Assembly: GCA_944385935.1 (NCBI GenBank)
Contig: CALWZC010000020.1
Location: forward strand, 1 to 41,349
Length of the DNA: 41,349 nucleotides
Reading direction: 5' to 3'
DNA from: an uncultured Anaerofilum sp.
Lineage (GTDB): Bacteria; Bacillota; Clostridia; Oscillospirales; Ruminococcaceae
The position numbers and the translations under genes are program-made. Shown here one piece after another: positions 1 to 9,000 of the stretch. Each line of letters begins with the position of its first letter. Position 1 is the first letter of the stretch. A model generated the notes under the pieces. That model was not told the origin of the DNA. It did not search any database and worked only from the letters and a program-made list of their open reading frames with translations.

Positions 1-25
1 CCCGTTCAGTACAGGACCGAACGGG
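1..25 (-). terminator. Hairpin, probable terminator after ispE
   Basis: CCCGTTC (1-7) pairs with GAACGGG (19-25). It lies about 80 nt beyond the ispE stop. The T-tract expected on the minus strand would fall outside the window, so the terminator role is an inference. Confidence 0.45.
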
Positions 26-103
26 GCTTCCTCTAAATTATTTTTCTGTGTCTACTTTTGCTTGACAATTGCAGTTTTCCCAAAAGAACCGTTCTTTTTT
101 TGT

Positions 104-988
104 TTATCGTTTCTCTTTTTTAGGAACAACAACCCTTGCCCCACCTCTGCAAGGTTTTTGAATATATACCTGTGTATAATTTTTCCGCAAGGCATCCGCT
201 GCCTGTTGGGCTTTTTGTGGGCAATCGAAGATACCAAATACCGCCGCACCGCTTCCGGTCATTAGGCTGGCCAGTGCTCCATTTTCATCCAGCAGTTGGC
301 GAATGGGCTGGTTATGCTGGGACTCGGAGGACTCCTCTAGGGCGTTTTGCATTTCCCTAGCCAATGCAACAATATCCTGTTGTCGGATAGCTTGTTCTGC
401 TCTATCTCCATTCGGGTGAACACTGCTTCCCATTTGGTCATAGCGGGCGAAGGCTTTGGGAGTGCTAATACCCGCTTGGGGCATACATATCACAAAGGTA
501 CAATCTGGGCAGGGTGGTAATGCCTTCATCAAATCTCCTACCCCTTTTACACGGGCAGTTCCTCCCAACAGGGCAAAAGGCACATCTGCACCAATTTGTG
601 CACCCAACATACAAAGTTCACTCATAGAAAGCCTTGCGTCATACAGAGCATTCAACCCTACCAACACACCGGCAGCATCTGCGCTTCCCCCTGCCATTCC
701 TGCCCGCACTGGTACAGTTTTTCGGATTTCAATATCTACCCCTGCCAACAGCCCAGTGTAATGAAAAAATGCCAATGCCGCTTTAATGGCCGTGTTGGAA
801 TCGTTGGCAGGTACTCGACTGCCCGGCAAGCGCAAATTTAGCCACATGCTTTTTCGCAATGTAATTTGCTCATACAGGTCGATGGTTTGCATAATCATAT
901 CTAAACTATGGTATCCATTTGGCTCCAGTCCAACTACATCCAATGTAAGGTTTAGTTTGGCTGGTGCCAGCACTGTCACCTGTTTCAT
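104..988 (-). CDS. ispE: 4-diphosphocytidyl-2-C-methyl-D-erythritol kinase (IspE)
   Basis: Cytoplasmic GHMP-family kinase that phosphorylates CDP-methylerythritol with ATP in the MEP pathway to isoprenoid precursors. The N-terminus carries the family signature PAKLNLTLDV. The glycine-rich ATP loop reads RAGMAGGSADAAG near residue 100, and the C-terminal motif LMTGSGAAVFG is present. At 294 aa it is the usual length. ATG 988 is chosen over an in-frame GTG at 994 because AAGGAAGG lies 8 nt before the ATG but almost touches the GTG. The gene starts 18 nt after the DUF362 gene and is the last member of the four-gene minus-strand operon. No key motif is missing and identification is firm. Confidence 0.95.
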   Translation of the reverse strand: MKQVTVLAPAKLNLTLDVVGLEPNGYHSLDMIMQTIDLYEQITLRKSMWLNLRLPGSRVPANDSNTAIKAALAFFHYTGLLAGVDIEIRKTVPVRAGMAGGSADAAGVLVGLNALYDARLSMSELCMLGAQIGADVPFALLGGTARVKGVGDLMKALPPCPDCTFVICMPQAGISTPKAFARYDQMGSSVHPNGDRAEQAIRQQDIVALAREMQNALEESSESQHNQPIRQLLDENGALASLMTGSGAAVFGIFDCPQKAQQAADALRKNYTQVYIQKPCRGGARVVVPKKEKR

Positions 989-1006
989 CTGCACTACCTT
1001 CCTTTC

Positions 1007-2158
1007 TTAAAGATTAAACAATGCACCCAAGGGACGCACCACATCAATGGCTTTTACTGGGCACATTTCATGGCAACAAAAACAGCGGATACAGTTTGCA
1101 GGGAGAATTTTGGCTTTTTTGTTTTGGATAGCAATGGTTTTTCCCGGACAAATTTCTGCACATTTTCCACATCCAATGCACTTTTTTTGCTGCACTTTGG
1201 GGCGTGGAGCTGCAAATTTTACAATGGTAGGGCTTGCCCACCGCAAAAATACCGGAAAGCGATTGGAAAAATCCATTTCCACATAACCGCTGGGCAACTT
1301 ATATCCCTCAATGGTGTGATACTTCTCTTTTTCTCCCTCTACCCATTGGGGCTGGAATTTTGGTTGACAAATTCCCCTGCGGATGGCGGCATCCAGATAG
1401 GGCACCTGGTGGGGATTCACTCCCATCAAGCCACACACTGCTAAATCCAAATTCCATGGATTTTCTGCCGCCAACAGTAACCCCACTTTTCTTGGGTTTC
1501 CACCAGCTGGGCCATCCCCTTCCATAGCCACAATTGCATCCATAATGGTGATATCTGGCCGAACCTTTTCCCAGAGGTCACAGAGCATATCTCCAAAATA
1601 CTGCTTTTGTGGAAAACGCATGTGCAACTCTGCCTTTTGCAGTCCTGGAATGGTACCAAAGAGATTTTTTACTGCTCCTGTCATATTGGTCATGACATGG
1701 GTTTTCATTTTAGGCAGGTTGATGATAAAATCCGCTTGCAAAACTGGTTCCAACAAGGTGAATTGGTGCATGAGTTTCCCCTCTGCCGAACAGGTAGAAA
1801 ATTGACATTGGGTGTAAAATTCTGCCCCCTCCTGTTTGCAAACCTCCTCCAGACCGCTTGCCTGCCCAATGGCTTTCATAATGGCTGGGGTATAAACACC
1901 GCCGGGGGAATCCGCTACAGTAATGGTTTTGACCCCTTTGCTTTTTAGTGCCCGGATGACTGCCTGCACTACCAGAGGATGAGTAGTAACTGATTTTTCG
2001 GGGGCATGTTTTGCCAATAGATTAGGCTTTAGCAAGACTTTTGTGTCTGGTGTTAGCTTTTGGCAAGCCTCCGAATGAGCAAAAAATTCTTCCACAGCTT
2101 GCTGTATTTGTTCAAGGTTATATTCTGGTTGTGAAAAAAAGAATACCTGCTCATTCAT
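1007..2158 (-). CDS. DUF362 domain protein with two C-terminal 4Fe-4S clusters
   Basis: 383-aa protein made of an N-terminal DUF362 domain (about residues 1-300; includes TVADSPGG and LPKMKTHVM) and a C-terminal ferredoxin-like domain. The cysteine motifs are CIGCGKCAEICPG and CIRCFCCHEMCP, enough for two 4Fe-4S clusters. DUF362 proteins are widespread in anaerobes and their substrate is unknown; an electron-transfer or redox role is inferred from the clusters only. ATG 2158 overlaps the aminotransferase stop as ATGA, indicating translational coupling. A longer frame with a start at 2263 would run inside the aminotransferase and is not supported by a ribosome site. Confidence 0.9.
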   Translation of the reverse strand: MNEQVFFFSQPEYNLEQIQQAVEEFFAHSEACQKLTPDTKVLLKPNLLAKHAPEKSVTTHPLVVQAVIRALKSKGVKTITVADSPGGVYTPAIMKAIGQASGLEEVCKQEGAEFYTQCQFSTCSAEGKLMHQFTLLEPVLQADFIINLPKMKTHVMTNMTGAVKNLFGTIPGLQKAELHMRFPQKQYFGDMLCDLWEKVRPDITIMDAIVAMEGDGPAGGNPRKVGLLLAAENPWNLDLAVCGLMGVNPHQVPYLDAAIRRGICQPKFQPQWVEGEKEKYHTIEGYKLPSGYVEMDFSNRFPVFLRWASPTIVKFAAPRPKVQQKKCIGCGKCAEICPGKTIAIQNKKAKILPANCIRCFCCHEMCPVKAIDVVRPLGALFNL

Positions 2159-3330
2159 GGCAGCAGCTCCTTTTGTTTCAAAAATTCTCGAATACGCTTT
2201 ACTGCTTCTTGCAAGTGCTCTACAGAGTAGGCATAGCTTACCCGTACAAAGCCTTCTCCACAATCGCCAAAGGCCGTGCCTGGAACCACTGCTACTTTTT
2301 TGCCAAACAAAAGTTGTTGACAGAAATCCTCGCTGGTCATTCCAGTGGAACGAATGCAGGGGAACACATAGAAAGCCCCCTCTGGCTCAAAGCAGGTAAG
2401 CCCCATTTCATTAAAGCATTTTACCAAATAGCGGCGGCGCATGTCATATTGTGTGCGCATTTCCTCAATTTCATTGTCGCACTCTCTCAAAGCGGTAACA
2501 GCAGCATACTGGCTGGTAGTGGGGGCACACATAATGCAGCTTTGATGAATTTTTACCATGACGTCAATCAAAGGCTTTGGTCCACAGGCAAAACCCAAAC
2601 GCCAGCCTGTCATGGCATAGGCTTTAGAAAAACCATTGATAACCACTGTCCTTTCTGCCATTTCCGGCAAGGAAGCAATGCTTACATGTCGCTGGTAGCC
2701 ATAGGTCAGTTCGGCATAAATTTCGTCACTTAGCACTGTAATATTGGTATCCCGCAGCACTTCTGCTAACTGCTCCAGATGTTCCTTTCTCATAACAGCC
2801 CCTGTGGGGTTGCTGGGAAAAGGCAAAATTAAGAGCTTTGTTCGGGGGGTAATGGCTTGCTGCAACTGCTGGGCAGTAAGCCGGAAGCCATTTTCTGCTT
2901 TTAGGGGGACAGATACTGGAACACCCCCTGTCAAGGTTGTAATGGGCTGGTAGCTTACATAGCATGGTTCAGGGATGATAACCTCATCACCCGGTTCAAT
3001 TAAGGCACGAATACACAGGTCAATGGCCTCACTACCTCCTACGGTAATCATAACCTGTTCTGGTTGGTAGTTCAAATCCATCCGACGCTTTAAATAGTGG
3101 CAAATTTCCTTGCGCAATTCCTGCAATCCAATGTTGGAGGTGTATCGGGTACGGCCTCGCTCCAAACTGGTGATACCTGCCTCTCGAATGGCCCACGGGG
3201 TTTTAAAATCTGGTTCTCCCACACCCAAGCTAATGCAGTCCTTCATTTCAGCAGCAATGTCAAAAAAACGACGAATTCCAGAAGGGCGCATTTCCTTGGC
3301 TCGTTTGGAGATTAAAGAAGTATAATCCAT
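2155..3330 (-). CDS. PLP-dependent class I/II aminotransferase
   Basis: 391-aa fold-type I aminotransferase of the aspartate aminotransferase superfamily, cytoplasmic and PLP-dependent. The lysine motif GFSKAYAMTGWRLGF (Schiff-base Lys in SKAYAM) is present, as are PFPSNPTGAV and VLSDEIYAELTY, where the Asp contacts the PLP pyridine nitrogen. The substrate cannot be read from sequence; relatives act on aspartate, aromatic or branched amino acids. ATG 3330 is preferred over GTG 3339 because GAGGGA sits 9 nt upstream of the ATG and directly abuts the GTG. That start overlaps the regulator stop as TGATG. Pairing with an Lrp-type regulator suggests control by an amino acid. Confidence 0.92.
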   Translation of the reverse strand: MDYTSLISKRAKEMRPSGIRRFFDIAAEMKDCISLGVGEPDFKTPWAIREAGITSLERGRTRYTSNIGLQELRKEICHYLKRRMDLNYQPEQVMITVGGSEAIDLCIRALIEPGDEVIIPEPCYVSYQPITTLTGGVPVSVPLKAENGFRLTAQQLQQAITPRTKLLILPFPSNPTGAVMRKEHLEQLAEVLRDTNITVLSDEIYAELTYGYQRHVSIASLPEMAERTVVINGFSKAYAMTGWRLGFACGPKPLIDVMVKIHQSCIMCAPTTSQYAAVTALRECDNEIEEMRTQYDMRRRYLVKCFNEMGLTCFEPEGAFYVFPCIRSTGMTSEDFCQQLLFGKKVAVVPGTAFGDCGEGFVRVSYAYSVEHLQEAVKRIREFLKQKELLP

Positions 3331-3806
3331 CAGTTGCACTCCCTCTCGTCTGGCTCTTCGGTGACATACCGTGCACCATCCTTTTTATAGGTGTGCAGCA
3401 CAAAATGGGTGGCTGTGCTCAGCACATCATCCAGCGGAGAAAGCCGCTTTGCCACAAAGAGGGCAATTTCCTGAAAACTGCGGCCCTTCATTACAAGCTG
3501 CAAATCATATCCGCCGCTAATCAGCATCAGGCTTTCCACTTCGTCAAAATCTGCAATAATATCAGCAATTTCATCAAATCCACGGCTCTTTTTGGGCTTT
3601 ACCTGCAATTCAATGATGGCTCGAACGGTGTTGGCACCAAATGCCTCCCAGTCCACCAAAGTACGATAGCCTCGGATATAGCCTTTTTCTGCTGCCATAT
3701 CCAGCATGGCCGCAATTTCTTCTACTGGTTTATCCAGCATAGCTGCCAAATCTTCAGCAGACAGTCTTGCATTTTGCTCCAACAGTTTCAAAATCTGTTC
3801 CATCAT
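3330..3806 (-). CDS. Lrp/AsnC-family transcriptional regulator
   Basis: 158-aa protein with an N-terminal winged helix-turn-helix (about residues 1-55, LLEQNARLSAEDLAAMLD) and a C-terminal RAM ligand-sensing domain (about 65-140, with the family-typical VESLMLISGGYDLQLVMKG). Such proteins bind an amino acid as octamers and regulate metabolism genes. It is the first gene of the operon and probably controls itself and the aminotransferase behind it. AAGGGG lies 7 nt before ATG 3806; ATG 3803 directly follows and cannot be excluded. It is transcribed divergently from the ACT-domain gene, so the 190-nt gap likely holds both promoters. Confidence 0.9.
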   Translation of the reverse strand: MMEQILKLLEQNARLSAEDLAAMLDKPVEEIAAMLDMAAEKGYIRGYRTLVDWEAFGANTVRAIIELQVKPKKSRGFDEIADIIADFDEVESLMLISGGYDLQLVMKGRSFQEIALFVAKRLSPLDDVLSTATHFVLHTYKKDGARYVTEEPDERECN

Positions 3807-3915
3807 AAAACACCCCTTTACAGGCTTGTATAGCATTTTTGCTTACAAACCTTTTATAGAATTTCCTCTATTATAAAAAAAAAATCATTCCATGTAAACC
3901 ACAGCACAAAAAATC

Positions 3916-3924
3916 TGTTATAAT
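3916..3924 (+). promoter_or_regulatory. Extended -10 promoter for the ACT/UPF0210 operon
   Basis: TGTTATAAT gives a perfect TATAAT with an extended TG, 72 nt ahead of the ACT gene start. No good -35 is visible, which is common for extended -10 promoters. The assignment is by pattern only. Confidence 0.55.
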
Positions 3925-3996
3925 GTAAAAGATATGCTGTATTATGTTTTGGCAGTATACCAAATAGAAACCGCAAACAGAGAGGATGGGTTTTGT

Positions 3997-4266
3997 ATGA
4001 AAGCAGTAATTACCGTTGTAGGAGCCGACCAAGTGGGCATTTTGGCAAAGGTCAGCGGCATTTGCGCAGAATATGGCGTAAATGTTTTGGAAGTATCCCA
4101 AAATATTCTTGGTGGAAACTTTGCTATGATTATGCTGGCCGATGCAGAAAAATGCAATGTTCCCTATTCCGATTTTATTGCAAAATTGACCGAAGGCGGC
4201 AACGCTTTGGGTGTAGATGTTCGTGTAACCCGTCAAGAAGTATTTGACGCCATGCACCGCATCTAA
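3997..4266 (+). CDS. ACT domain protein (UPF0237 family)
   Basis: 89-aa single ACT domain, a small ligand-binding fold. It starts MKAVITVVGADQVGILAKVS, the typical beta-alpha-beta start of UPF0237 proteins. The family is related to the amino-terminal domain of glycine-cleavage regulators, but its ligand is unknown. ATG 3997 is chosen because AGAGGA lies just upstream and because homology begins exactly there; the longer reading frame upstream is not family-like. It is followed 18 nt later by the UPF0210 gene, a pairing seen in many Firmicutes, so the two likely act together, perhaps as sensor and effector. Confidence 0.9.
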   Translation: MKAVITVVGADQVGILAKVSGICAEYGVNVLEVSQNILGGNFAMIMLADAEKCNVPYSDFIAKLTEGGNALGVDVRVTRQEVFDAMHRI

Positions 4267-4284
4267 TGGAAGGGGGAATTTTTC

Positions 4285-5646
4285 TTGCTGAACACCAATG
4301 ATATTTTGGAAACCATCCGCATGATTTCCGATGAAAACTTAGATGTTCGTACTGTAACCATGGGTATTTCTCTTTTAGATTGTGCCGACCCAGACCCATC
4401 CCGTGCTTGTGAAAAAATCTACCAAAAAATCACTTCTCGTGCAGAACATTTGGTAGAGGTAGTGGATGGCATTAGTGCAGAGTATGGTATTCCCATTGTA
4501 AACAAACGCATTTCTGTTACCCCCATTGCTATGTTGTTGGCAAGCTGCCCCCATGCAAACCCTGTGGAATTTGCCAAAACCTTAGACGCTGCCGCCAAAA
4601 AGGTGGGCGTCAATTTCATTGGCGGATTTTCCGCTTTGGTACAAAAAGGATTTTCCGCTGGGGACAAAGAGCTAATTGCAGCTATCCCCGAAGCACTAGC
4701 CACAACAGACTTTGTTTGTTCCAGTGTAAATATTGGTTCCACCAAATCGGGCATTAACATGGATGCTGTTGCCATGATGGGCCCTGTTATCCGCAAGACC
4801 GCAGAACTTACCGCCGACAACAACTGTTTGGGTGCTGCCAAATTGGTAGTATTCTGCAATGCTGTAGAGGACAATCCCTTTATGGCGGGTGCATTTCATG
4901 GCCCCGGCGAGCCCGATTGCTGTGTTCATGTGGGAGTATCCGGCCCCGGTGCTGTTCGTGCTGCTTTGGCAAAGCTGTCTAAAGAGGCACCTTTGGATGA
5001 AGTAGCAGAGCTGGTAAAACGAACCGCTTTCAAAATCACTCGAATGGGTCAACTGGTAGGCGAGCTGGCTGCGGAAAAACTAGGAGTACCCTTTGGAATT
5101 GTAGACCTCTCTCTTGCTCCTACTCCCGCCATTGGTGATAGTGTAGCACGAGTTCTGGAGGAAATGGGTCTGGAGTGCTGTGGCGGATATGGTACCACTG
5201 CCGCCCTTGCCCTGTTGAATGATGCGGTAAAAAAAGGCGGCGTTATGGCAAGCGGTCATGTAGGTGGTCTTTCTGGTGCATTTATTCCCGTCAGTGAAGA
5301 TGAAGGCATGATTGCCGCCACCGAAGCTGGTACCTTGACCTTGCAGAAACTGGAAGCAATGACTGCCGTTTGCAGCGTTGGACTGGATATGGTTGTTGTA
5401 CCCGGCGATACTCCTGCCGATGTGCTTAGTGCTATGATTGCCGATGAAGCTGCTATTGGTATGATTAACACAAAAACTACCGCTGTGCGTGTTATCCCTG
5501 CCATTGACAAGGCAATGGGCGAACGGCTGGATTTTGGTGGTCTGCTGGGCTATGGGCCAGTAATGCCCATCACCACCAGTTCTCCCTCTGTTTTTGTAAA
5601 TCGAGGTGGAAGAATCCCTGCACCTTTGCAGGCTTTGAAAAACTAA
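4285..5646 (+). CDS. UPF0210 / PFL-family (DUF711) protein
   Basis: 453-aa cytoplasmic protein of the DUF711 (PFL-like) family, with characteristic stretches [24 protein letters not shown] and [13 protein letters not shown]. The family has a structural relation to glycyl-radical enzymes but no proven reaction, so no function is assigned. The start codon is TTG at 4285, supported by GGAAGGGGG 6-8 nt upstream; no ATG is available nearby. Length agrees with the family norm of about 450. It is the second gene of the operon with the ACT protein. Confidence 0.9.
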   Translation: MLNTNDILETIRMISDENLDVRTVTMGISLLDCADPDPSRACEKIYQKITSRAEHLVEVVDGISAEYGIPIVNKRISVTPIAMLLASCPHANPVEFAKTLDAAAKKVGVNFIGGFSALVQKGFSAGDKELIAAIPEALATTDFVCSSVNIGSTKSGINMDAVAMMGPVIRKTAELTADNNCLGAAKLVVFCNAVEDNPFMAGAFHGPGEPDCCVHVGVSGPGAVRAALAKLSKEAPLDEVAELVKRTAFKITRMGQLVGELAAEKLGVPFGIVDLSLAPTPAIGDSVARVLEEMGLECCGGYGTTAALALLNDAVKKGGVMASGHVGGLSGAFIPVSEDEGMIAATEAGTLTLQKLEAMTAVCSVGLDMVVVPGDTPADVLSAMIADEAAIGMINTKTTAVRVIPAIDKAMGERLDFGGLLGYGPVMPITTSSPSVFVNRGGRIPAPLQALKN

Positions 5647-5722
5647 TCCAATAAATTTTTAACATGGTGTGCATACTTTTCTTTTGTTGGTACATACTGT
5701 ATACCAAAAGGAGGGTTTACCC

Positions 5723-5938
5723 ATGTCTATCGTGTACAAAATTTGTATTGTTCTATTGATTGTAGGCGGCCTAAACTGGGGCTTGATTGGATTGTTTGAC
5801 TTCAATCTGGTAGGCTGGTTGTTTGGTGGTGCCACCAGTTGGTTGAGTCGTATCATCTTCACCTTGGTGGGTCTTGCTGCCATTGGTGCCATTCCGTCCC
5901 TGTTTATGCCTTCTGACACTACAATGTCCAACGATTGA
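5723..5938 (+). CDS. DUF378 small membrane protein
   Basis: 71-aa protein with two predicted membrane helices (about residues 4-24 and 38-58) separated by a short loop. The motif GGLNWGLIGLF is diagnostic of the DUF378 family (YuzA-like), whose function is unknown. ATG 5723 is preceded by a strong AAAGGAGGG. It sits 76 nt after the UPF0210 gene and could be cotranscribed with it or have its own promoter. It is followed by a strong terminator. Confidence 0.9.
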   Translation: MSIVYKICIVLLIVGGLNWGLIGLFDFNLVGWLFGGATSWLSRIIFTLVGLAAIGAIPSLFMPSDTTMSND

Positions 5939-5953
5939 TACAAAAACCCAATC

Positions 5954-5989
5954 AAAAAGGCTGTCCGATTTCAAAAGGACAGCCTTTTT
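5954..5989. terminator. Bidirectional rho-independent terminator
   Basis: AAAAAGGCTGTCC (5954-5966) pairs perfectly with GGACAGCCTTTTT (5977-5989). Because the stem ends in A and T tracts, it can terminate the DUF378 transcript and convergent transcripts coming from the glycosidase. Confidence 0.85.
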
Positions 5990-6002
5990 CATTCGTTGCA
6001 TA

Positions 6003-6037
6003 AATCAAGGGCCTGCCAAAATAGGCAAGCCCTTGAT
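6003..6037 (-). terminator. Second hairpin between convergent genes
   Basis: AATCAAGGGC (6003-6012) pairs with GCCCTTGATT (6028-6037), with a further TGCC/GGCA inner stem. It lies just after the glycosidase stop on the minus strand. The following T-tract is short, so it may stabilise the mRNA 3' end rather than terminate alone. Confidence 0.55.
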
Positions 6038-6067
6038 TGGAGAGGGAGACGTTTCCTAAAAAGGAAA

Positions 6068-9000
6068 TTAAGATGTCTTTTTCTTTTGATACCACCAAAC
6101 TCCTCCAGCTACACAAGCAACAGCCAGAACAATTCCACCTATAATCATAGGCAGGACACTTGTCTTTTGCTCTGCTTTCGGTTGGGCAGTTGGTTGAGGG
6201 GTAGCCGTTGGCTGAGAAGCTGCTTGTTGGGTTTGTTCAGGTGCTTTTTCCTTCCAGCTTATCAAAATAGGAGAAAGGCTCTTGACAACAAACTGGATGT
6301 TGGTTTCTGTCAATTCTGCTGTGATTACTTCCACATCTCCTGCCTTGTAGGAATCGGTGTCCTGCTCAAACATATGTGTCACAACAAATTCATGGGTTTT
6401 TGCAGAAATGCCTTTGCCCAGTTGTTCATAGGGAATCTGAACCAAAACACCCTCTTGGGGGAAGTCCTTTGCTGCAACCGCCTTTTGGTTTCCTTTGCCA
6501 TCTACCTCATACAACATAGCATCAAACAATTTGGAATGTTCAGCAGTAACACTTTCTATAGACTCCATTGCCTTTTTAAGCATTGCACCTTGTATTTCTT
6601 CTACTGTTTGATACAATTTCTCCAATGCCTTGGGAACTACCTTCAATTCCTCTGTTTTCAGTGTCATTTTGGTATCTGGGGTAGCTGTGGGCTTTGCCAC
6701 AGGCTTTTGGGTCGGCTTGGGTGTTGCTATTGCGGAAGGAGGCACCGGAGCTGTTGTAGGGGCAGGGGTTGGAACTGCTGTGGGTGCTGCCGTAGGTGCG
6801 GCGGTTGGCACAGGTGTGGGGGTAGGAGTTGGAACTGTTGTGGGTGCAGGAGTAGGAATGGGGGTTGCTGTAGGTACAGGAGTTGGTGTTGGAATAGGTT
6901 CTGTTTCTCCTGTTACAACTACCGCCCCTTTGGGCATAACAAAGCTCATTGTGTCCATATCCACTGGCACAAGGGTTTCTCCTGCTGCTACCTGCAAGGT
7001 ATTTTCTTTTATGTGGTATCCATCCTCCAACAACAGATATACTGTTTCCCCTTCCCTAGCCTCTTGTGCAGAAGCGGTCAAATGGGGTACCTTCACCTCT
7101 ATGGGGTAACTTTCTGGGGTAATTTTATGGAATTGAATGGTATACTCTGTAGCAGTTTCTTTGTTTCCATTTTCAGCACAGAAAATAATCTTTGCTGCAC
7201 TGTTTGTATCTGGTGCAGGCACCACAGTTACTGCTGCATTGTTGGTGGCAAATACCTCTATTTGGGGCAAAGTATCTGTAGAAACTTCCACTGTAAGAAC
7301 TCTGTTTTGGTCAAAGTCTGCCAGTCGCTCAGTTCCATCCAACAAAATACTGCTTACTTGATAATTGTCGTTTGTTGGTACAACAGGGCTGTATACTTCC
7401 AGTTCTTCTACACCAACCCATTGGTTTTGTTTTGGCGTCATAACCACACGGATTGCCTTTGTAACCACTGGGTCAAAGGTAGCATCCACCATGGTTGCAT
7501 AACCATCATCCGTTGGCAGTTGACCTTTTTGCAGATTAGGAACCTCTTTCCAGTTGTTGGGGGCAGACATTAGGGGCCAATTTTGACCATCATTTACATT
7601 GGAAATATTGTAGTCCAACTGATTGCCCACATAATACTGTACTGTGTAATCCTGTGGAACCTTCAAAGCGGTTTGTCCAGATTCCGCAATAAAGCCGATG
7701 GAAATTTTATTGACTGTGGTGTCTTGTGGGGTATCTGCTGTGCCCAGTACAATACCAACCCATGGGGCTGGGTGGAAGGTATCTCTTTGCCAGTCTGACC
7801 AGATTTTTTTACCTGCCTGATTGGAAAATTCTTTGGAACCATCGTTGATATTGGTTGCACTGTCACCGTCTGGGCTGTAGAAAGAGACTGCCAAAGGCAA
7901 TGTACTTCCTGCGACCTGTTGAGAAACCATCTGGGAGGTAACTTCTTCTAGTGAAACCACACGAACCGAAGCTGTAGTGGAAAGGGTTGTATTTTCCACC
8001 TGCACTGTTCCGGGCACAGTCACTGTTTTACCAGCAGTAAATTCCAATCCCTCTGTATTCCATACTACAGGATGACTTTGCTCACTGCCATCTGTAAAGT
8101 ATACAGAAACTTCAGCGGGTAATGTTGGGGCATTTCCTTGGGCTACTGCCAAAGAAATACGTTCTGCTGCCATAGGTCCAATAACCTTTATTGTTGCTTG
8201 AGGCTGTACAGTTGCCCCTTCCACAGTTCCATCCACCACAAAGCTGCCAGCTTGAGCATATTGCTCAGGTGGGATTGCATTCCACTGTACTGCCATTTCT
8301 TGCACAGGGCCAACATTCATGTGTGCCTGCACTGTTTTGGGCAGTTGAGGTGTTGGGTCTTGTCCGGCATTTACAGTAATTTCTACTGGTTCATACCGTA
8401 CTACTACCAATTCCACGGGATGAATGGTAAATGTTTTTTCAATTTCTCCAGTATATCCAATAATACCAATAATTTTTACTGTGGCAGTGCCCGGCTGGAT
8501 ATTGTCTGTGTATTCCAGTTTGTAATCCACACCATATCGGAGGGTTTGACCTTCCAAAACTACGGTTGGTTTGGGAACAATGGCATAGCCGGTATAATCA
8601 AAGCTATCCTGCATTGTCACCTCTGCGGTGGACAAATCCATGGCTTCTGGTTTTTCCTTTGCCTGTTGCACACGCAATTCTGCTGCGGACATAAATTTGT
8701 TGGTTGCATCGCCTGCGGTGTGGGTTCCATAGAGCCGCAAATATTTTGCATTGGAAGGAGTTTGGAAGGAAGCCAATTTCCAGTTTCCATCATTGCTCCA
8801 TTCCCCTGTTGCTACGGTTTCCCATGCTTTGCCATCGGTGCTGACCTTAATTTCATACTGGGTAACGCGACCATTGGCAGAGCCACCCCCACCTACTTGG
8901 CGGGGCAGATAGCGCAATCCTCCTACCTTGATTTCTTTGTCCAATTCCAATTGGATATAGCGGTTTTCTGGGTCGTTGGTCAAATCTGTTGGGCCAACAC

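Noticed and set aside
6630-7109. Plus-strand Gly/Val-rich frame opposite the glycosidase
   Set aside because: It is the antisense of the Pro/Thr linker; low-complexity codons create the open frame and no ribosome site supports it.
5996-7573. Long plus-strand frame of 525 codons opposite the glycosidase C-terminus
   Set aside because: Cys/Arg/Gly-rich shadow of a well-supported minus-strand gene and crossing its terminator hairpin.
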